DNA from: GCA-2693325 sp036343635
Lineage (GTDB): Bacteria > Latescibacterota > UBA2968 > UBA8231
Length of the DNA stretch: 64,000 nucleotides
Assembly: GCA_036343635.1 (NCBI GenBank)
Contig: JAYYVF010000115.1
Location: 1-64,000 of the forward strand
Direction: 5' to 3'
Position numbers and translations under genes: made by a program. Of this stretch, positions 26,890-36,270 are shown piece by piece (positions within the stretch are counted from its first letter, which is position 1; the number at the start of each line of letters is the position of its first letter). The notes under the pieces are model-generated. The model searched no databases. It was not told the origin of the DNA and saw only the letters and a list, made by a program, of their open reading frames with translations.

Positions 26890-28578
26890 ATGATTATCGC
26901 GTCTGAAATAACTGTTAAACTTGGTAACAATAACGTGCTAAACTGTGTCTCGTTGGAGATACAAACTGGTGAGTTTATTTCAATTATCGGTAAAAATGGT
27001 TCTGGGAAGACTTCGCTTGCACGCTGCTTAAATGGTTTACTGCAACCCAATGCTGGAACCGTTCGTATAGGAGACCTCGATACGAGTCATCCGAAACACC
27101 TAACAGAAATCCATCGCCGTGTTGGTATGGTATTCCAAAACCCCGAGGATCAACTAGTTGCCACCACGGTAGAAACTGAACTAGCGTTTGGTTTAGAAAA
27201 CCTTGGGCTACCTACTCACGAAATTCACAAACGAATAGAAATCGCAATTGACGTATTCAATCTAAAAAACTTGAGAGACCGCCCTCCGCAACAGTTATCC
27301 GGTGGGGAAAAACAACGCCTAGCCATAGCATCTTCTTACGTTATGTATCCAGACTTCCTTATCCTGGATGAGCCCACTGCCTTGCTTGACAACCAGCACC
27401 AAAATCAGCTAATGAACCAACTTCGTTTATTAAACTTAGAATTTGGAATTGGGATCATATTAATAACCCATACCCCACACGAAGCAGCACAAACCGAACG
27501 AATAATAATTTTGGAAAACGGAAATATAATCGGAAATGCTTCGCCAAAAAAAATCTACAACGACTTTGATCTCCTCAAAGCTTCAGAGATAGAAGCCCCC
27601 TTCCCGACCCAGCTAGGGCATGCTCTAAAAGAAAAAAATACAGCTTTAACAATTGAAGACTTCGCAGATAACTGGAACAAACCTATAGCTTCAAGGTCTT
27701 CTCCACCAACACCGTCAATCGAAAAATCCTCAGATACCATTTCAATTGAATTAAAAAACATTCACCATAAATACGAGCAATTCACACCAGATTCTAAGCC
27801 AAGTCTAAATAATGTCAGTATGAAATTTTCCAGAGGCAGTCTTCATGCACTATTAGGGAAAGGCGGATCTGGGAAAACCACACTAGCCCAACATTTAAAT
27901 CGATTGTTATCACCAGAATCAGGCGCAATATTCATAAACAAAGAAAATATTCTGAAGTATCCCACAAGCACTCTTGTAGGAAAAGTGGGCTTGGTATTTC
28001 AATTTCCAGAACTACAATTATTTGCAGAAACTGTTGAGGAAGACGTAGCATTCGGACCGAAAAAACTTAGGCTTTGCCCCGAAGAAATTCACCGGAGAGT
28101 CGAAAAATCACTTTTGCAAGTAAATTTGTCTTTAAAACTCTACGGTAAACGTTCTCCTCAAGATTTAAGCTCCGGAGAAAAACGAAGAGTGGCTATCGCA
28201 GGTGTAATCGCAATGGATCCCGAAACAATCGTGTTAGATGAACCAACCGCTGGATTAGATCCTATAACTTCGAAAAGTCTTTGTAAAATGATGCATGCAT
28301 TAGCGAACAAATACAAGAAAAGCATCATATGGATTACCCACGACGTAGACGCTGCTGCCTCATGGGCAGATAAAATGACGGTGCTGGCCTATGGTAAAGT
28401 AGCCTTGTCAGGCAAAACCCGGGACGTATTAAGCAACAACATCTTCAGAAAGAGCACAGAGCTGTTACCTCCAAGTTCCGTAATTCTGTACGAAAAGATG
28501 AAAGATCGTGGTTACCTAATGCCTTATGTACCAATCACACTGGATGAAACGATATCCCTCCTATCGCTAAAAACATAA
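26890..28578 (+). CDS. Fused double ATPase of an ECF-type vitamin/metal importer (EcfA1-EcfA2)
   Basis: Two complete ABC ATPase domains occur in one 562-residue chain. Domain 1 has Walker A GKNGSGKT (34-41), signature LSGGEKQR (136-143) and LILDEPTA. Domain 2 has GKGGSGKTT (323-331), signature LSSGEKRR (426-433) and VLDEPTAGLD. The Q-loop stretches QNPEDQLVATTV and QFPELQLFAETV are the ECF-specific type. No EcfT or substrate-binding S gene is adjacent, so the substrate is unknown. Normally the two ATPases are separate genes. Confidence 0.9.
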   Translation: MIIASEITVKLGNNNVLNCVSLEIQTGEFISIIGKNGSGKTSLARCLNGLLQPNAGTVRIGDLDTSHPKHLTEIHRRVGMVFQNPEDQLVATTVETELAFGLENLGLPTHEIHKRIEIAIDVFNLKNLRDRPPQQLSGGEKQRLAIASSYVMYPDFLILDEPTALLDNQHQNQLMNQLRLLNLEFGIGIILITHTPHEAAQTERIIILENGNIIGNASPKKIYNDFDLLKASEIEAPFPTQLGHALKEKNTALTIEDFADNWNKPIASRSSPPTPSIEKSSDTISIELKNIHHKYEQFTPDSKPSLNNVSMKFSRGSLHALLGKGGSGKTTLAQHLNRLLSPESGAIFINKENILKYPTSTLVGKVGLVFQFPELQLFAETVEEDVAFGPKKLRLCPEEIHRRVEKSLLQVNLSLKLYGKRSPQDLSSGEKRRVAIAGVIAMDPETIVLDEPTAGLDPITSKSLCKMMHALANKYKKSIIWITHDVDAAASWADKMTVLAYGKVALSGKTRDVLSNNIFRKSTELLPPSSVILYEKMKDRGYLMPYVPITLDETISLLSLKT

Positions 28579-28657
28579 GAGACTAAATTAAGCATACTTC
28601 AAAGTTTTCTGGACAAACGACTCTCCCCATCTTAAAAACAATCACGTAATGTTATCT

Positions 28658-29656
28658 TTATTTTATTTTATTATTCTGAATCAAGTCTTTACGGCTTCGG
28701 TACGATGCACGCAATTCTTCTAACTTTTTAAAATCTAATCTGGACTTCGATAAATTAATATCTTGACCAACTTCATATAGCCGAGTCAAATCTCTACAAG
28801 AATTAATTTTACCAAAAAAACTTTCAAATAAATTTTGTTGTTTTTTCAATACAGCACCGACAGGCCCAAAGCTCTTTCTATGCTCTGGCGTGACACCTTT
28901 CACAGATAAAGCACTTAAGTGCTGCGGGCTCCCATATCCTTTATTTTTGGCAAAGCCATATCCGGGGAATATGAGATCGAGTTCACACATTTTTTGATCC
29001 CGATAAACTTTAGCAACAACTGAAGCAGCAGCAATAGATAAAGATCGTGAATCGCCATCAACAATAGGCATTTCTGGAAACGAACTTTGTGGTTTTATAT
29101 GACCATCCACAAGGACTTGTTGAGGTTTTGTTTTTAAGGCCAATAGAGTATTTCGCATCGCCTCAAGGGAGGCTTGCAGGATATTAATAGCGTCGATTCT
29201 TTTTGCCTCAACTTCAAAACAGCTAAAACTAATAGCTTGTTCCCGAATCGCTTTATCCAATTCTGCCCGTTTAATCTTACTCAATTTCTTAGAATCATTT
29301 AAACCTGGAAGATCAAATTTTGAAGATAAGATCACTGCAGCCGCAACCACGGGACCGGCCAAGCATCCGCGTCCAACCTCGTCTACTCCAGCTACATAAT
29401 TCAAGCCGGCGCTCCAAAATTTTCTTTCATAATGCAAACATTTATCCTGTCTTACTTTTTCTTTTCTAACTCTTTCACGTCGCTGACAAGCCTGCTCAGC
29501 CAATTTCCGAGCTCCGATTCGGTCATCTTTTTCAAGTATTTTCCATTGGTCCCCATCAAGATTCCATTCATGAGACAAAGATTTGATTTGCTCAATAGAG
29601 AGTTCGGACAAATTAACCTCCGATAGCTCTTGACTTTTCTCCTGGCGTATTGACAT
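28658..29656 (-). CDS. rnhB: Ribonuclease HII with N- and C-terminal extensions
   Basis: Removes ribonucleotides from DNA. Catalytic motifs are VDEVGRGCLAGP (92-97 DEVGRG), NDSKKLSK, LVDGH and GDSRSLSIAAASVVAKV. The 332 residues exceed the usual ~200-255: a helical charged N-terminal extension of ~80 residues resembles that of Bacillus-type RNase HII, and a ~50-residue C-terminal tail is extra. Confidence 0.93.
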   Translation of the reverse strand: MSIRQEKSQELSEVNLSELSIEQIKSLSHEWNLDGDQWKILEKDDRIGARKLAEQACQRRERVRKEKVRQDKCLHYERKFWSAGLNYVAGVDEVGRGCLAGPVVAAAVILSSKFDLPGLNDSKKLSKIKRAELDKAIREQAISFSCFEVEAKRIDAINILQASLEAMRNTLLALKTKPQQVLVDGHIKPQSSFPEMPIVDGDSRSLSIAAASVVAKVYRDQKMCELDLIFPGYGFAKNKGYGSPQHLSALSVKGVTPEHRKSFGPVGAVLKKQQNLFESFFGKINSCRDLTRLYEVGQDINLSKSRLDFKKLEELRASYRSRKDLIQNNKIK

Positions 29657-29717
29657 ACAACAAATGCCCCATATATTTCGCGGTGATACTGCATTTCGAT
29701 TTTACGGAGCATAGATT

Positions 29718-30299
29718 ATGAAATTTGTCATAAGTTGGCTATTACTTATTTCCTTCGTCGGGAACTGGGAAGTGCATGCACAGCCAATTAATCTAGAGCG
29801 TGTAGATACTCGTTTATATCTATTTGATGGATCGATCGTAGAAGGACATCTAATGGAAAAAGATAACGACCTCGTGATTATACGCGTAGAAAAAAAGATT
29901 TTTACGTTTGAATACGAGGAAATTGAAAAAATCGTAACCTTAGAATCACTAGGAGCTGGGGCAAAGACCATCTCTGTAAAAGAATATCCATATATAAGTT
30001 TTCTGGGGGGGGCAATAGCCTGTGGGCTCATGTCCTGGCTTCAATTTGATCGAGCATCCGATGCAGATGCCGAAGCTAAGCTCAATAAAACATTTGTTGG
30101 CACGCAAATTTCAGGAAGGGTAAAGCAGTTGGAGGATAGAGCTGGAAGGGCACGCGTGTATGGTTGGGCTTCGGCGGCATTGTCGGTTGGAAGTCTGGGT
30201 ATCTCATTAATATCAAGAGAAGAAACGAAGAGAGTTTTCCCGAAAATTGGAAGCACCACTTACGGCACGCCTACCGTTGGAGCTATGTACCGTTTCTGA
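29718..30299 (+). CDS. Exported protein of unknown function
   Basis: A 193-residue protein with a signal peptide ending VHA-Q (about residue 21), a beta-rich N-terminal part (YLFDGSIVEGHLMEKDNDL), and two hydrophobic segments (about 89-107 and 145-165). It ends VGAMYRF, with a C-terminal Phe as in outer-membrane proteins. I recognise no family. Confidence 0.6.
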   Translation: MKFVISWLLLISFVGNWEVHAQPINLERVDTRLYLFDGSIVEGHLMEKDNDLVIIRVEKKIFTFEYEEIEKIVTLESLGAGAKTISVKEYPYISFLGGAIACGLMSWLQFDRASDADAEAKLNKTFVGTQISGRVKQLEDRAGRARVYGWASAALSVGSLGISLISREETKRVFPKIGSTTYGTPTVGAMYRF

Positions 30300-30302
30300 A
30301 TT

Positions 30303-31436
30303 TCAGTCCCCTCGCAACAAATCAATTTCACGTTCCATTTCTTTAATTTTTTCCATTTGTAAACGATTTAATTCTACGTAGATCTGAGCCCGCTCATCCT
30401 GCGCCTGAAGCATATTTACTAATGCTTTAAGCTGTGAATCAACACTATTAGCAAGATCCTTCTCGTCCAAATCGGAGCCAACAGTTTCAGAATACACCTT
30501 AGAATTAGCTCGAAGAGCTTCACGTTTCTCAGCAATTCTACGATCTAGTTCACGGATTTCACCATCTCCGGAATTAGGCGACATACTGGCATCCTTCAAA
30601 GCAGAAGAAAATTTTGAATATAACCTGCCTCTTTCCCTTGAATGTCGCCCCCTTTTTTTTCTCCATATAAACAAAACCAGTAATAATGTCCCCATAAAGG
30701 ATATCACCACTGCGGCAATCACACTCTCCCACTCCTTATAGACAGGTATTTCAGTTATTGACGATTTCGAGAATGTCTGATCTTGGAAAATCCAATCCTC
30801 GCCTTTTGCTATCATTTCGTATTTTCGGGCACTATCAGGCCAACCCAACCCCTTATATAACCGTGACAGTTCCTGAGCTCCTTCACCTTGCTCCAAGGCT
30901 CTATACAATTTTTCGCGAGCTTCCTGAAATTGTTCAAGTTCAATATGAGCCTCTGATGCATGTAATAGAGATTTTATGTGACCCGGTTCATCATCTAGGA
31001 CTTGTTCGAAATAAGTCAATGCGCGATGAAAATCACCATGTTTTTCGTACTCAAGCCCTTCGGCATAAGGGTGCCGTTGTAACCCTTCTTCCAATTTTAG
31101 TAGAGGCGTTGTTCCTTTTTCAGATATTAACGTATCTTCAGAGACAATATCGATATCCTGTGTAGAAATTTCATTAACATCTAGCATTAAATAGGAATTT
31201 ACCCAACCTGTGGTTCCGTCAGGAAGAATAATTTCATACCATTCATCCTTTTTCCCCACTTTCTCAACAATTTCACCAGCACTTAATTCAGCTATTTGGG
31301 GAGATTGAACGGTAGCATCGGCACGCACACGCACCTTTGGCCTGTCAGTTCGAATCAAATTTTCCGCCAAACCCGTATCAACCAATGCCAATACCAGAAC
31401 AACTCCTACTAGCTTACTCACAAGCAACCTCTCCAA
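30303..31436 (-). CDS. SH3/TPR envelope protein with one membrane helix and a coiled coil
   Basis: A 377-residue protein: signal peptide ~1-24; bacterial SH3 domain ~30-88 (VRVRADATVQSP ... GWVNSYLML); TPR-like repeats ~117-210; a membrane helix ~239-258; and a charged coiled coil ~290-377. It probably links wall sensing outside to a cytoplasmic helical region. The start overlaps the aroQ end by 23 bases. Exact function unknown. Confidence 0.7.
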   Translation of the reverse strand: MERLLVSKLVGVVLVLALVDTGLAENLIRTDRPKVRVRADATVQSPQIAELSAGEIVEKVGKKDEWYEIILPDGTTGWVNSYLMLDVNEISTQDIDIVSEDTLISEKGTTPLLKLEEGLQRHPYAEGLEYEKHGDFHRALTYFEQVLDDEPGHIKSLLHASEAHIELEQFQEAREKLYRALEQGEGAQELSRLYKGLGWPDSARKYEMIAKGEDWIFQDQTFSKSSITEIPVYKEWESVIAAVVISFMGTLLLVLFIWRKKRGRHSRERGRLYSKFSSALKDASMSPNSGDGEIRELDRRIAEKREALRANSKVYSETVGSDLDEKDLANSVDSQLKALVNMLQAQDERAQIYVELNRLQMEKIKEMEREIDLLRGD

Positions 31437-31860
31437 GATGATGAACTATAGCTACTAAACCTAAGACGTAACTATTAACTGAGAACCCAGAAATTTGCCC
31501 CAAACAGACCGAAGCAATTACTGATCTATGTCTGAACGTTTCTCGAGCATGTATGTTGGACAAATGAACCTCTACGCATGGCAAGGCAATTGCAGAAATA
31601 GCATCTCGTATTGAAATACTGTAATGAGTAAGTGCCCCAGCGTTGATTACTATACCGTCCTCTTTTGTCCGTGATTCGTGCAGGCTATCAACTATTTCTC
31701 CTTCAGAATTTGACTGAGTCGTAATTACTTCGACATTTAATTTCTTCCCTTCCTCTAATAAATGCGAGTTTACATCATCCAAAGTAACACTTCCGTATAT
31801 ATCCGGTTCACGCAATCCAAGTAAATTTAAATTTGGCCCATGAATAACTTTGATACGCAT
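31414..31860 (-). CDS. aroQ: 3-dehydroquinate dehydratase, type II
   Basis: Shikimate-pathway enzyme. It begins MRIKVIHGPNLNLLGLREP, contains the catalytic tyrosine in EPDIYG, NAGALTHYS, and VEVHLSNIHARE. The ATG at 31860 gives ~148 residues, the family length; the frame continues to 31899 but would run into rsmE. Confidence 0.95.
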   Translation of the reverse strand: MRIKVIHGPNLNLLGLREPDIYGSVTLDDVNSHLLEEGKKLNVEVITTQSNSEGEIVDSLHESRTKEDGIVINAGALTHYSISIRDAISAIALPCVEVHLSNIHARETFRHRSVIASVCLGQISGFSVNSYVLGLVAIVHHLGEVACE

Positions 31861-31861
31861 A

Positions 31862-32617
31862 TTATTTTTTCCCTTCTTTCCTATAAAGTTCATTTTCAAA
31901 TAAAGAGATTAACAAAGCTGAAAGTACGACTCCCGCAGTATCAGCACGCAGAACGCGATCTCCCCAAGAAAAAGGGACTACTCCAACCTCAACTGCCTCA
32001 GAAATTTCATCCGGGGTAAACCCACCTTCTGGCCCTACAAGTAATCCGATATTTATTGTAGACTGTTTGGTTTCCACTAAATCAGCTACCGACAACGGTT
32101 CCTCGCCCAAAACCCCTACAAACACAACATCACTGATTTCTACTATAATTTTCAGAACTGTAGAATAATCAACTGGATCATAGATTTCCGGCAATCTACT
32201 GCGGCCGGACTGTTTGATAGCAGCTTTGGCTAATCGTTGCCATCGCTTGGTCTTTACATTAGATGAATTCCAAGAAATACCTCTATCGCTATAATGCGGA
32301 TATACCCCACTTATACCAATCTCCGTTGCCTTTTCAACAAGTCCATCAAAACGACTGCCTTTAATCAAAGATTGAGCAAGAAACAAATTCACCTTTGATT
32401 CTGCTTTTTCGAAAAATCGCTCAACGATAATTCCCTCAACCCGCTTTGGGGTTACCTTTTCCAATCGGACTCTAAAAAATTCACCTTCACCATCAGTTAC
32501 ATTAATCAAGTCGCTACTCGAACAGCGACGAACTTTACAGAGGTGATGTGCTTCATCTTCCAGCAAAACTACCCTATCTCCATTCACTTCCGATGGATCA
32601 ACCCAGAAAGAAGACAC
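31862..32617 (-). CDS. rsmE: 16S rRNA (uracil-1498 N3)-methyltransferase RsmE
   Basis: SPOUT-fold methyltransferase of 251 residues. The C-terminal SAM-knot motifs LLVGPEGGFTPDEI and LRADTAGVV are clear, and the N-terminal PUA-like part has HHLCKVRR. It starts at GTG 32617, sharing a base with the prmA stop (TAGTG). Confidence 0.95.
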   Translation of the reverse strand: MSSFWVDPSEVNGDRVVLLEDEAHHLCKVRRCSSSDLINVTDGEGEFFRVRLEKVTPKRVEGIIVERFFEKAESKVNLFLAQSLIKGSRFDGLVEKATEIGISGVYPHYSDRGISWNSSNVKTKRWQRLAKAAIKQSGRSRLPEIYDPVDYSTVLKIIVEISDVVFVGVLGEEPLSVADLVETKQSTINIGLLVGPEGGFTPDEISEAVEVGVVPFSWGDRVLRADTAGVVLSALLISLFENELYRKEGKK

Positions 32618-33474
32618 TATCCACCTCTACCGACAGAAACACTAATCCATTCATTTTTACTCAACACCTCCTCTGGAATTAACCCGTGCATTCTAATATC
32701 TTGACAAAATTCAACGCGTTCAGTTTCCAACAGGCCAGAAAAAATAATAGAGCCCGTTGAACTAATTAATTCTGTTAACCTCGGGATCATTGGTCGAAGA
32801 ATAGAGCTTTGGATATTCGCAAAAATAAGGTCATAAGTCCTGCCAACCGCAGAGTCAATAGATCCCAAACAAATCATCACGCGACTCCTATCAACACCGT
32901 TCAAAGTTGTATTCTCTGCGACATTTTTCACTGCTTGTTTATCCGTATCAAGTGCAAGTATTTTCTTGGCACCACGCATTGCAGCAGCAACAGCCAAGAT
33001 GCCACTCCCCGTGCCCAAATCAAGACAATGCATTCCATGAACAACTCTTTCATCTAACATTTGTAAACACAACTGCGTCGACTCATGACCTCCCGTACCA
33101 AAAGCCATTTTCGGCTCGATGACTATACTAAATACATTTTCTTCAGTTATTGGAATCCACGGAGGATGAACTACAATATTCGGCGTCACCCAAATGGGTC
33201 GAAAAAATTCACGCCAACCCTGTGTCCAATCTTCAGCATCAATCCGAGTCCAAATAAATTTTTGAGAGCTTCCGAGATCTTTTTTGTAGACTTCATTTAG
33301 TCGTAACTGAATCGCATCCAAATCAATTTGACTGGGGAAATACACTTCCAAGTGCGTTTTATTTGCGTGATCATTTATTGATATTCCACAACTCCCAGCC
33401 TCGTGACAAATTGCACAAATAGAGTCCGCAATTGCCGGAGATACATCCAAATGTAAACAGTTCCAATGTCCCAT
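32617..33474 (-). CDS. prmA: Ribosomal protein L11 methyltransferase PrmA
   Basis: Trimethylates lysines of L11. It has FGTGGHESTQLCL, the SAM loop LDLGTGSGILAVAA, and ANIQSSILRPM. The open frame runs to 33561, but the first ~29 residues are a hydrophobic run atypical of the family and overlap mrp. The ATG at 33474 (MGHWNCLHLDVS) gives the usual N-terminus and ~285 residues. Start uncertain. Confidence 0.88.
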   Translation of the reverse strand: MGHWNCLHLDVSPAIADSICAICHEAGSCGISINDHANKTHLEVYFPSQIDLDAIQLRLNEVYKKDLGSSQKFIWTRIDAEDWTQGWREFFRPIWVTPNIVVHPPWIPITEENVFSIVIEPKMAFGTGGHESTQLCLQMLDERVVHGMHCLDLGTGSGILAVAAAMRGAKKILALDTDKQAVKNVAENTTLNGVDRSRVMICLGSIDSAVGRTYDLIFANIQSSILRPMIPRLTELISSTGSIIFSGLLETERVEFCQDIRMHGLIPEEVLSKNEWISVSVGRGG

Positions 33475-33542
33475 AAGTAGTAGTAGGAAAGATATAGTCG
33501 ATAGTAATCGAAGAGCAAGCAGAACCTTAAAAATTGATACTT

Positions 33543-34367
33543 TTAAGCAACCACCGACCATAGTGATTTGACCAGTTTCTCAGCCAAACACCTAAAAATC
33601 TGACCCTCATCCTCTCCTCCAACCAACGGCCTACCCTCATCCCCCGCCCTGCGCAGAGAAAGACTTAATGGTATCTCTCCATGAAAATTTAATCCAAACC
33701 GTTCAGAAACAAAACGAGCACCGCCATCGCCAAAAATTTGGTGACGTTTGGTACATTTCTGACAGTCATAGTAACTCATATTTTCAATGATACCCAGTAT
33801 TTCCACTTCAACCTTTTTAAACATTGATATTCCGCGGTTGACGTCTTCAATAGCAACATTTTGAGGAGTAGTGACTATTATAGCACCAGATAATGCAATC
33901 GTTTGACACAATGATAGTGGGATATCTCCGGTACCTGGAGGTAAATCTATAAATAAAAAATCTAATTCCCCCCAAGCAACCTGATCCAAAAACTGACGTA
34001 AAGCCTGAGCCAATAACGGCCCTCTCCACATTACAGGAGCATTTCTACCCGCAACAAACCCCATCGACATGAGAGAAATGCCACAAGCGTTGACAGGAAC
34101 CAACTTTTCCCCTTCGGAAAAAACTGATTGGTCATGTACCCCCGTCATCAATGGAATACTCGGGCCAAACATATCTGCATCTAGTAATCCAACCTTGTAA
34201 CCGGAATTCGCTAGACTGGCGGCCAAATGCACACAGACTGTTGATTTCCCTACTCCCCCCTTGCAGCTCCCAACAGCTACAACATTGCGCACATTAGCCA
34301 ACATACCTTCTGCGTACATGGTGCGCGGAAGGTCATTTTTATTTCGAGCATCATCAACCAAACTCAA
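33543..34367 (-). CDS. mrp: Mrp/ApbC-type Fe-S cluster carrier ATPase
   Basis: A 274-residue deviant-Walker P-loop ATPase: GSCKGGVGKSTVCVHLA (from residue 33), then DADMFGPSIPLM and DLPPGTGD. The CxxC pair in YDCQKC would hold a bridging cluster in the dimer. The N-terminal DUF59 domain of E. coli Mrp is absent. The start is a TTG with a weak Shine-Dalgarno sequence. Confidence 0.93.
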   Translation of the reverse strand: MSLVDDARNKNDLPRTMYAEGMLANVRNVVAVGSCKGGVGKSTVCVHLAASLANSGYKVGLLDADMFGPSIPLMTGVHDQSVFSEGEKLVPVNACGISLMSMGFVAGRNAPVMWRGPLLAQALRQFLDQVAWGELDFLFIDLPPGTGDIPLSLCQTIALSGAIIVTTPQNVAIEDVNRGISMFKKVEVEILGIIENMSYYDCQKCTKRHQIFGDGGARFVSERFGLNFHGEIPLSLSLRRAGDEGRPLVGGEDEGQIFRCLAEKLVKSLWSVVA

Positions 34368-34411
34368 TTTCTATTGTAACCTTAGAAAGACCACGAGAAA
34401 TAACATAAAAG

Positions 34412-35551
34412 TCAACTAAATGCCTTACGAACACGATCAAAAAAACTCTCACCACCTGACCGAATCCGTTCATCTTCCATTACGACCAATTGTTCAAATA
34501 GCTTACGCTCATTACTGTTGAGATTCTGGGGAGTCCAGAGTAATATTTGGACGAGTTGGTCGCCCGCACCCCGGCCGTTAACATCTGGTATTCCCTTGCG
34601 ACCCATTCTGAAAATACGGCCAGCTTGAGTACCGGAAGGAATCTTTAAAAGAGCTTTTCCCTGTAACGTTGGAACCTCCATTTCACATCCAAGCGTTGCC
34701 TGAGCAAACCCTACAGGTAATTGCAATACAACATCATTCCCTTCACGTGAAAAATGAGTATGTTCCTTTTCTTCAATAAAAACCAAAAGGTCGCCAGCCG
34801 GTCCCCCACGAAGGCCAATTTCTCCTTCACCGCGTAATGGAATATAATTTCCCTCTTGGACCCCTGCAGGAATACGAACATTAAGGTTTGAACGAACTCG
34901 AACCCTTCCTTCACCATTGCAATCTGAACACGGACTGGACACTGTAGTCCCCTCCCCTCCACAATTTGGGCAGGCCGTAACAGTCATCTGTTGACCAAAA
35001 ATTGTTCGCGCCACCTGTTGAACCTGCCCCACTCCGCCACACGTACCACATTTTTCTGCTTGCGATCCCGGAGCCGCACCAGAAGAGTTACAGGTGGCGC
35101 AACCCTGTTGTCTCGTCAGGTTAATTTCCTTTTCGACTCCAGCAGCTATCTCCTCCAACGATAGAGATACCTTTATTTTTAAATCGCGTCCCTTAGGTGG
35201 ACCTGATTGTCTACTTGTTCGTCCACTACCACCAAAAAAATTGTCAAAAATATTACCAAAAATGTCTTGGAAATCCGAAGCATGACTAAAATCTGACCAT
35301 TCGAATCCACCACCACCAAAATTTGCTCCAAGTCCAGCGTGGCCATGCTGGTCATAAACCGCCCGCTTCTCTTCATCAGACAGTACCTCATAGGCTTCTG
35401 AAGCCTCCTTAAATTTTTCCTCCGCCTCAGAATCCCCCTGATTTCGATCAGGGTGATATTTAAGTGCCAACTTACGATAAGCACTCTTAATCGAACTCTG
35501 ATCAGCATCCCTTCCAATACCTAGCACATCATAATAATCCCTTTTAGCCAT
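34412..35551 (-). CDS. dnaJ: Co-chaperone DnaJ
   Basis: A 379-residue type I Hsp40: J domain with YHPDRN, Gly/Phe-rich linker, four zinc-finger repeats (CATCNSSG, CGTCGGVG, CPNCGGEG, CSDCNGEG) and C-terminal substrate-binding domains. It follows grpE with a 12-base gap. dnaK, commonly placed between the two, is missing. Confidence 0.97.
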   Translation of the reverse strand: MAKRDYYDVLGIGRDADQSSIKSAYRKLALKYHPDRNQGDSEAEEKFKEASEAYEVLSDEEKRAVYDQHGHAGLGANFGGGGFEWSDFSHASDFQDIFGNIFDNFFGGSGRTSRQSGPPKGRDLKIKVSLSLEEIAAGVEKEINLTRQQGCATCNSSGAAPGSQAEKCGTCGGVGQVQQVARTIFGQQMTVTACPNCGGEGTTVSSPCSDCNGEGRVRVRSNLNVRIPAGVQEGNYIPLRGEGEIGLRGGPAGDLLVFIEEKEHTHFSREGNDVVLQLPVGFAQATLGCEMEVPTLQGKALLKIPSGTQAGRIFRMGRKGIPDVNGRGAGDQLVQILLWTPQNLNSNERKLFEQLVVMEDERIRSGGESFFDRVRKAFS

Positions 35552-35563
35552 AATCCTTACCCT

Positions 35564-36226
35564 TTAGTCAGGGCTATCCTCCTCATTAACAGCTTTACTA
35601 ACAACGACTCGAGATGGACGAACTACTTTTCCATTGAGGGTATATCCCTTCTCCATTTCTTGAATTACTGTTCCAGGCGCACGCTCAGCATCTGCTATTT
35701 CCATCATAGCTTCGTGCACATTTGGATCAAACGTCGAATCCACCGCTTCGATGGGCTCCAAACCATAAGTAGAAAAAGCAGTACGAAGTTGGTCATAAAT
35801 CAATTCAATCCCTTCCTTTAAAGATTCCACGCCTTGGGTATCCTGATCCAAGGCTCGCCGCATATTATCCATTACTGGAGCAAATTGCAACAAAGCGTCT
35901 CTCAGTGTTTCTTCGCGAACCTCGGATCTCGTTCGGGCAGTCCGTTTACGAAAATTGTCTAATTCAGCAGCAGTTCGTAAATAACGATCCTTATAAGACT
36001 CAACATCTACTAAAGCCTGCTCTAAAGGATCTAACTCTTCACATTTCTCAGCACTGTCTTCACTTTCCTCTGTTTCTTCTACCTGCTTATTTGCTTCTTC
36101 TTCTACCTGCTTATTTACTTCTTCTTCTACTTGCTTATTTACTTCTTCTTCTACTTGCTTTTCACCCAAATCTTTGTCTGTTGCATCACTTTGGGTCTCA
36201 TGATTCCCAGTTCCATTTTCACTCAT
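35564..36226 (-). CDS. grpE: Nucleotide exchange factor GrpE with an N-terminal acidic repeat tail
   Basis: A 220-residue GrpE. The core has YLRTAAELDNFRKRT, the helical dimer region and FDPNVHEAMMEI ending in RPSRVVVSK. The N-terminal tail (23-54) contains four tandem copies of an eight-residue acidic unit KQVEEEVN, a length-variable region expected to be disordered. It follows hrcA (44-base gap). Confidence 0.96.
   Translation of the reverse strand: MSENGTGNHETQSDATDKDLGEKQVEEEVNKQVEEEVNKQVEEEANKQVEETEESEDSAEKCEELDPLEQALVDVESYKDRYLRTAAELDNFRKRTARTRSEVREETLRDALLQFAPVMDNMRRALDQDTQGVESLKEGIELIYDQLRTAFSTYGLEPIEAVDSTFDPNVHEAMMEIADAERAPGTVIQEMEKGYTLNGKVVRPSRVVVSKAVNEEDSPD
36065..36160. repeat. 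24-bp tandem repeat in grpE
   Basis: Four copies (the last degenerate) of a 24-base unit encode KQVEEEVN-type blocks in the GrpE tail. The middle copies are nearly identical at the DNA level, so copy number could vary by slippage in frame. Confidence 0.9.
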
Positions 36227-36270
36227 TTACTTGTGTTCCCTCAATATCTTCTAATAAACAGATTATCAAT

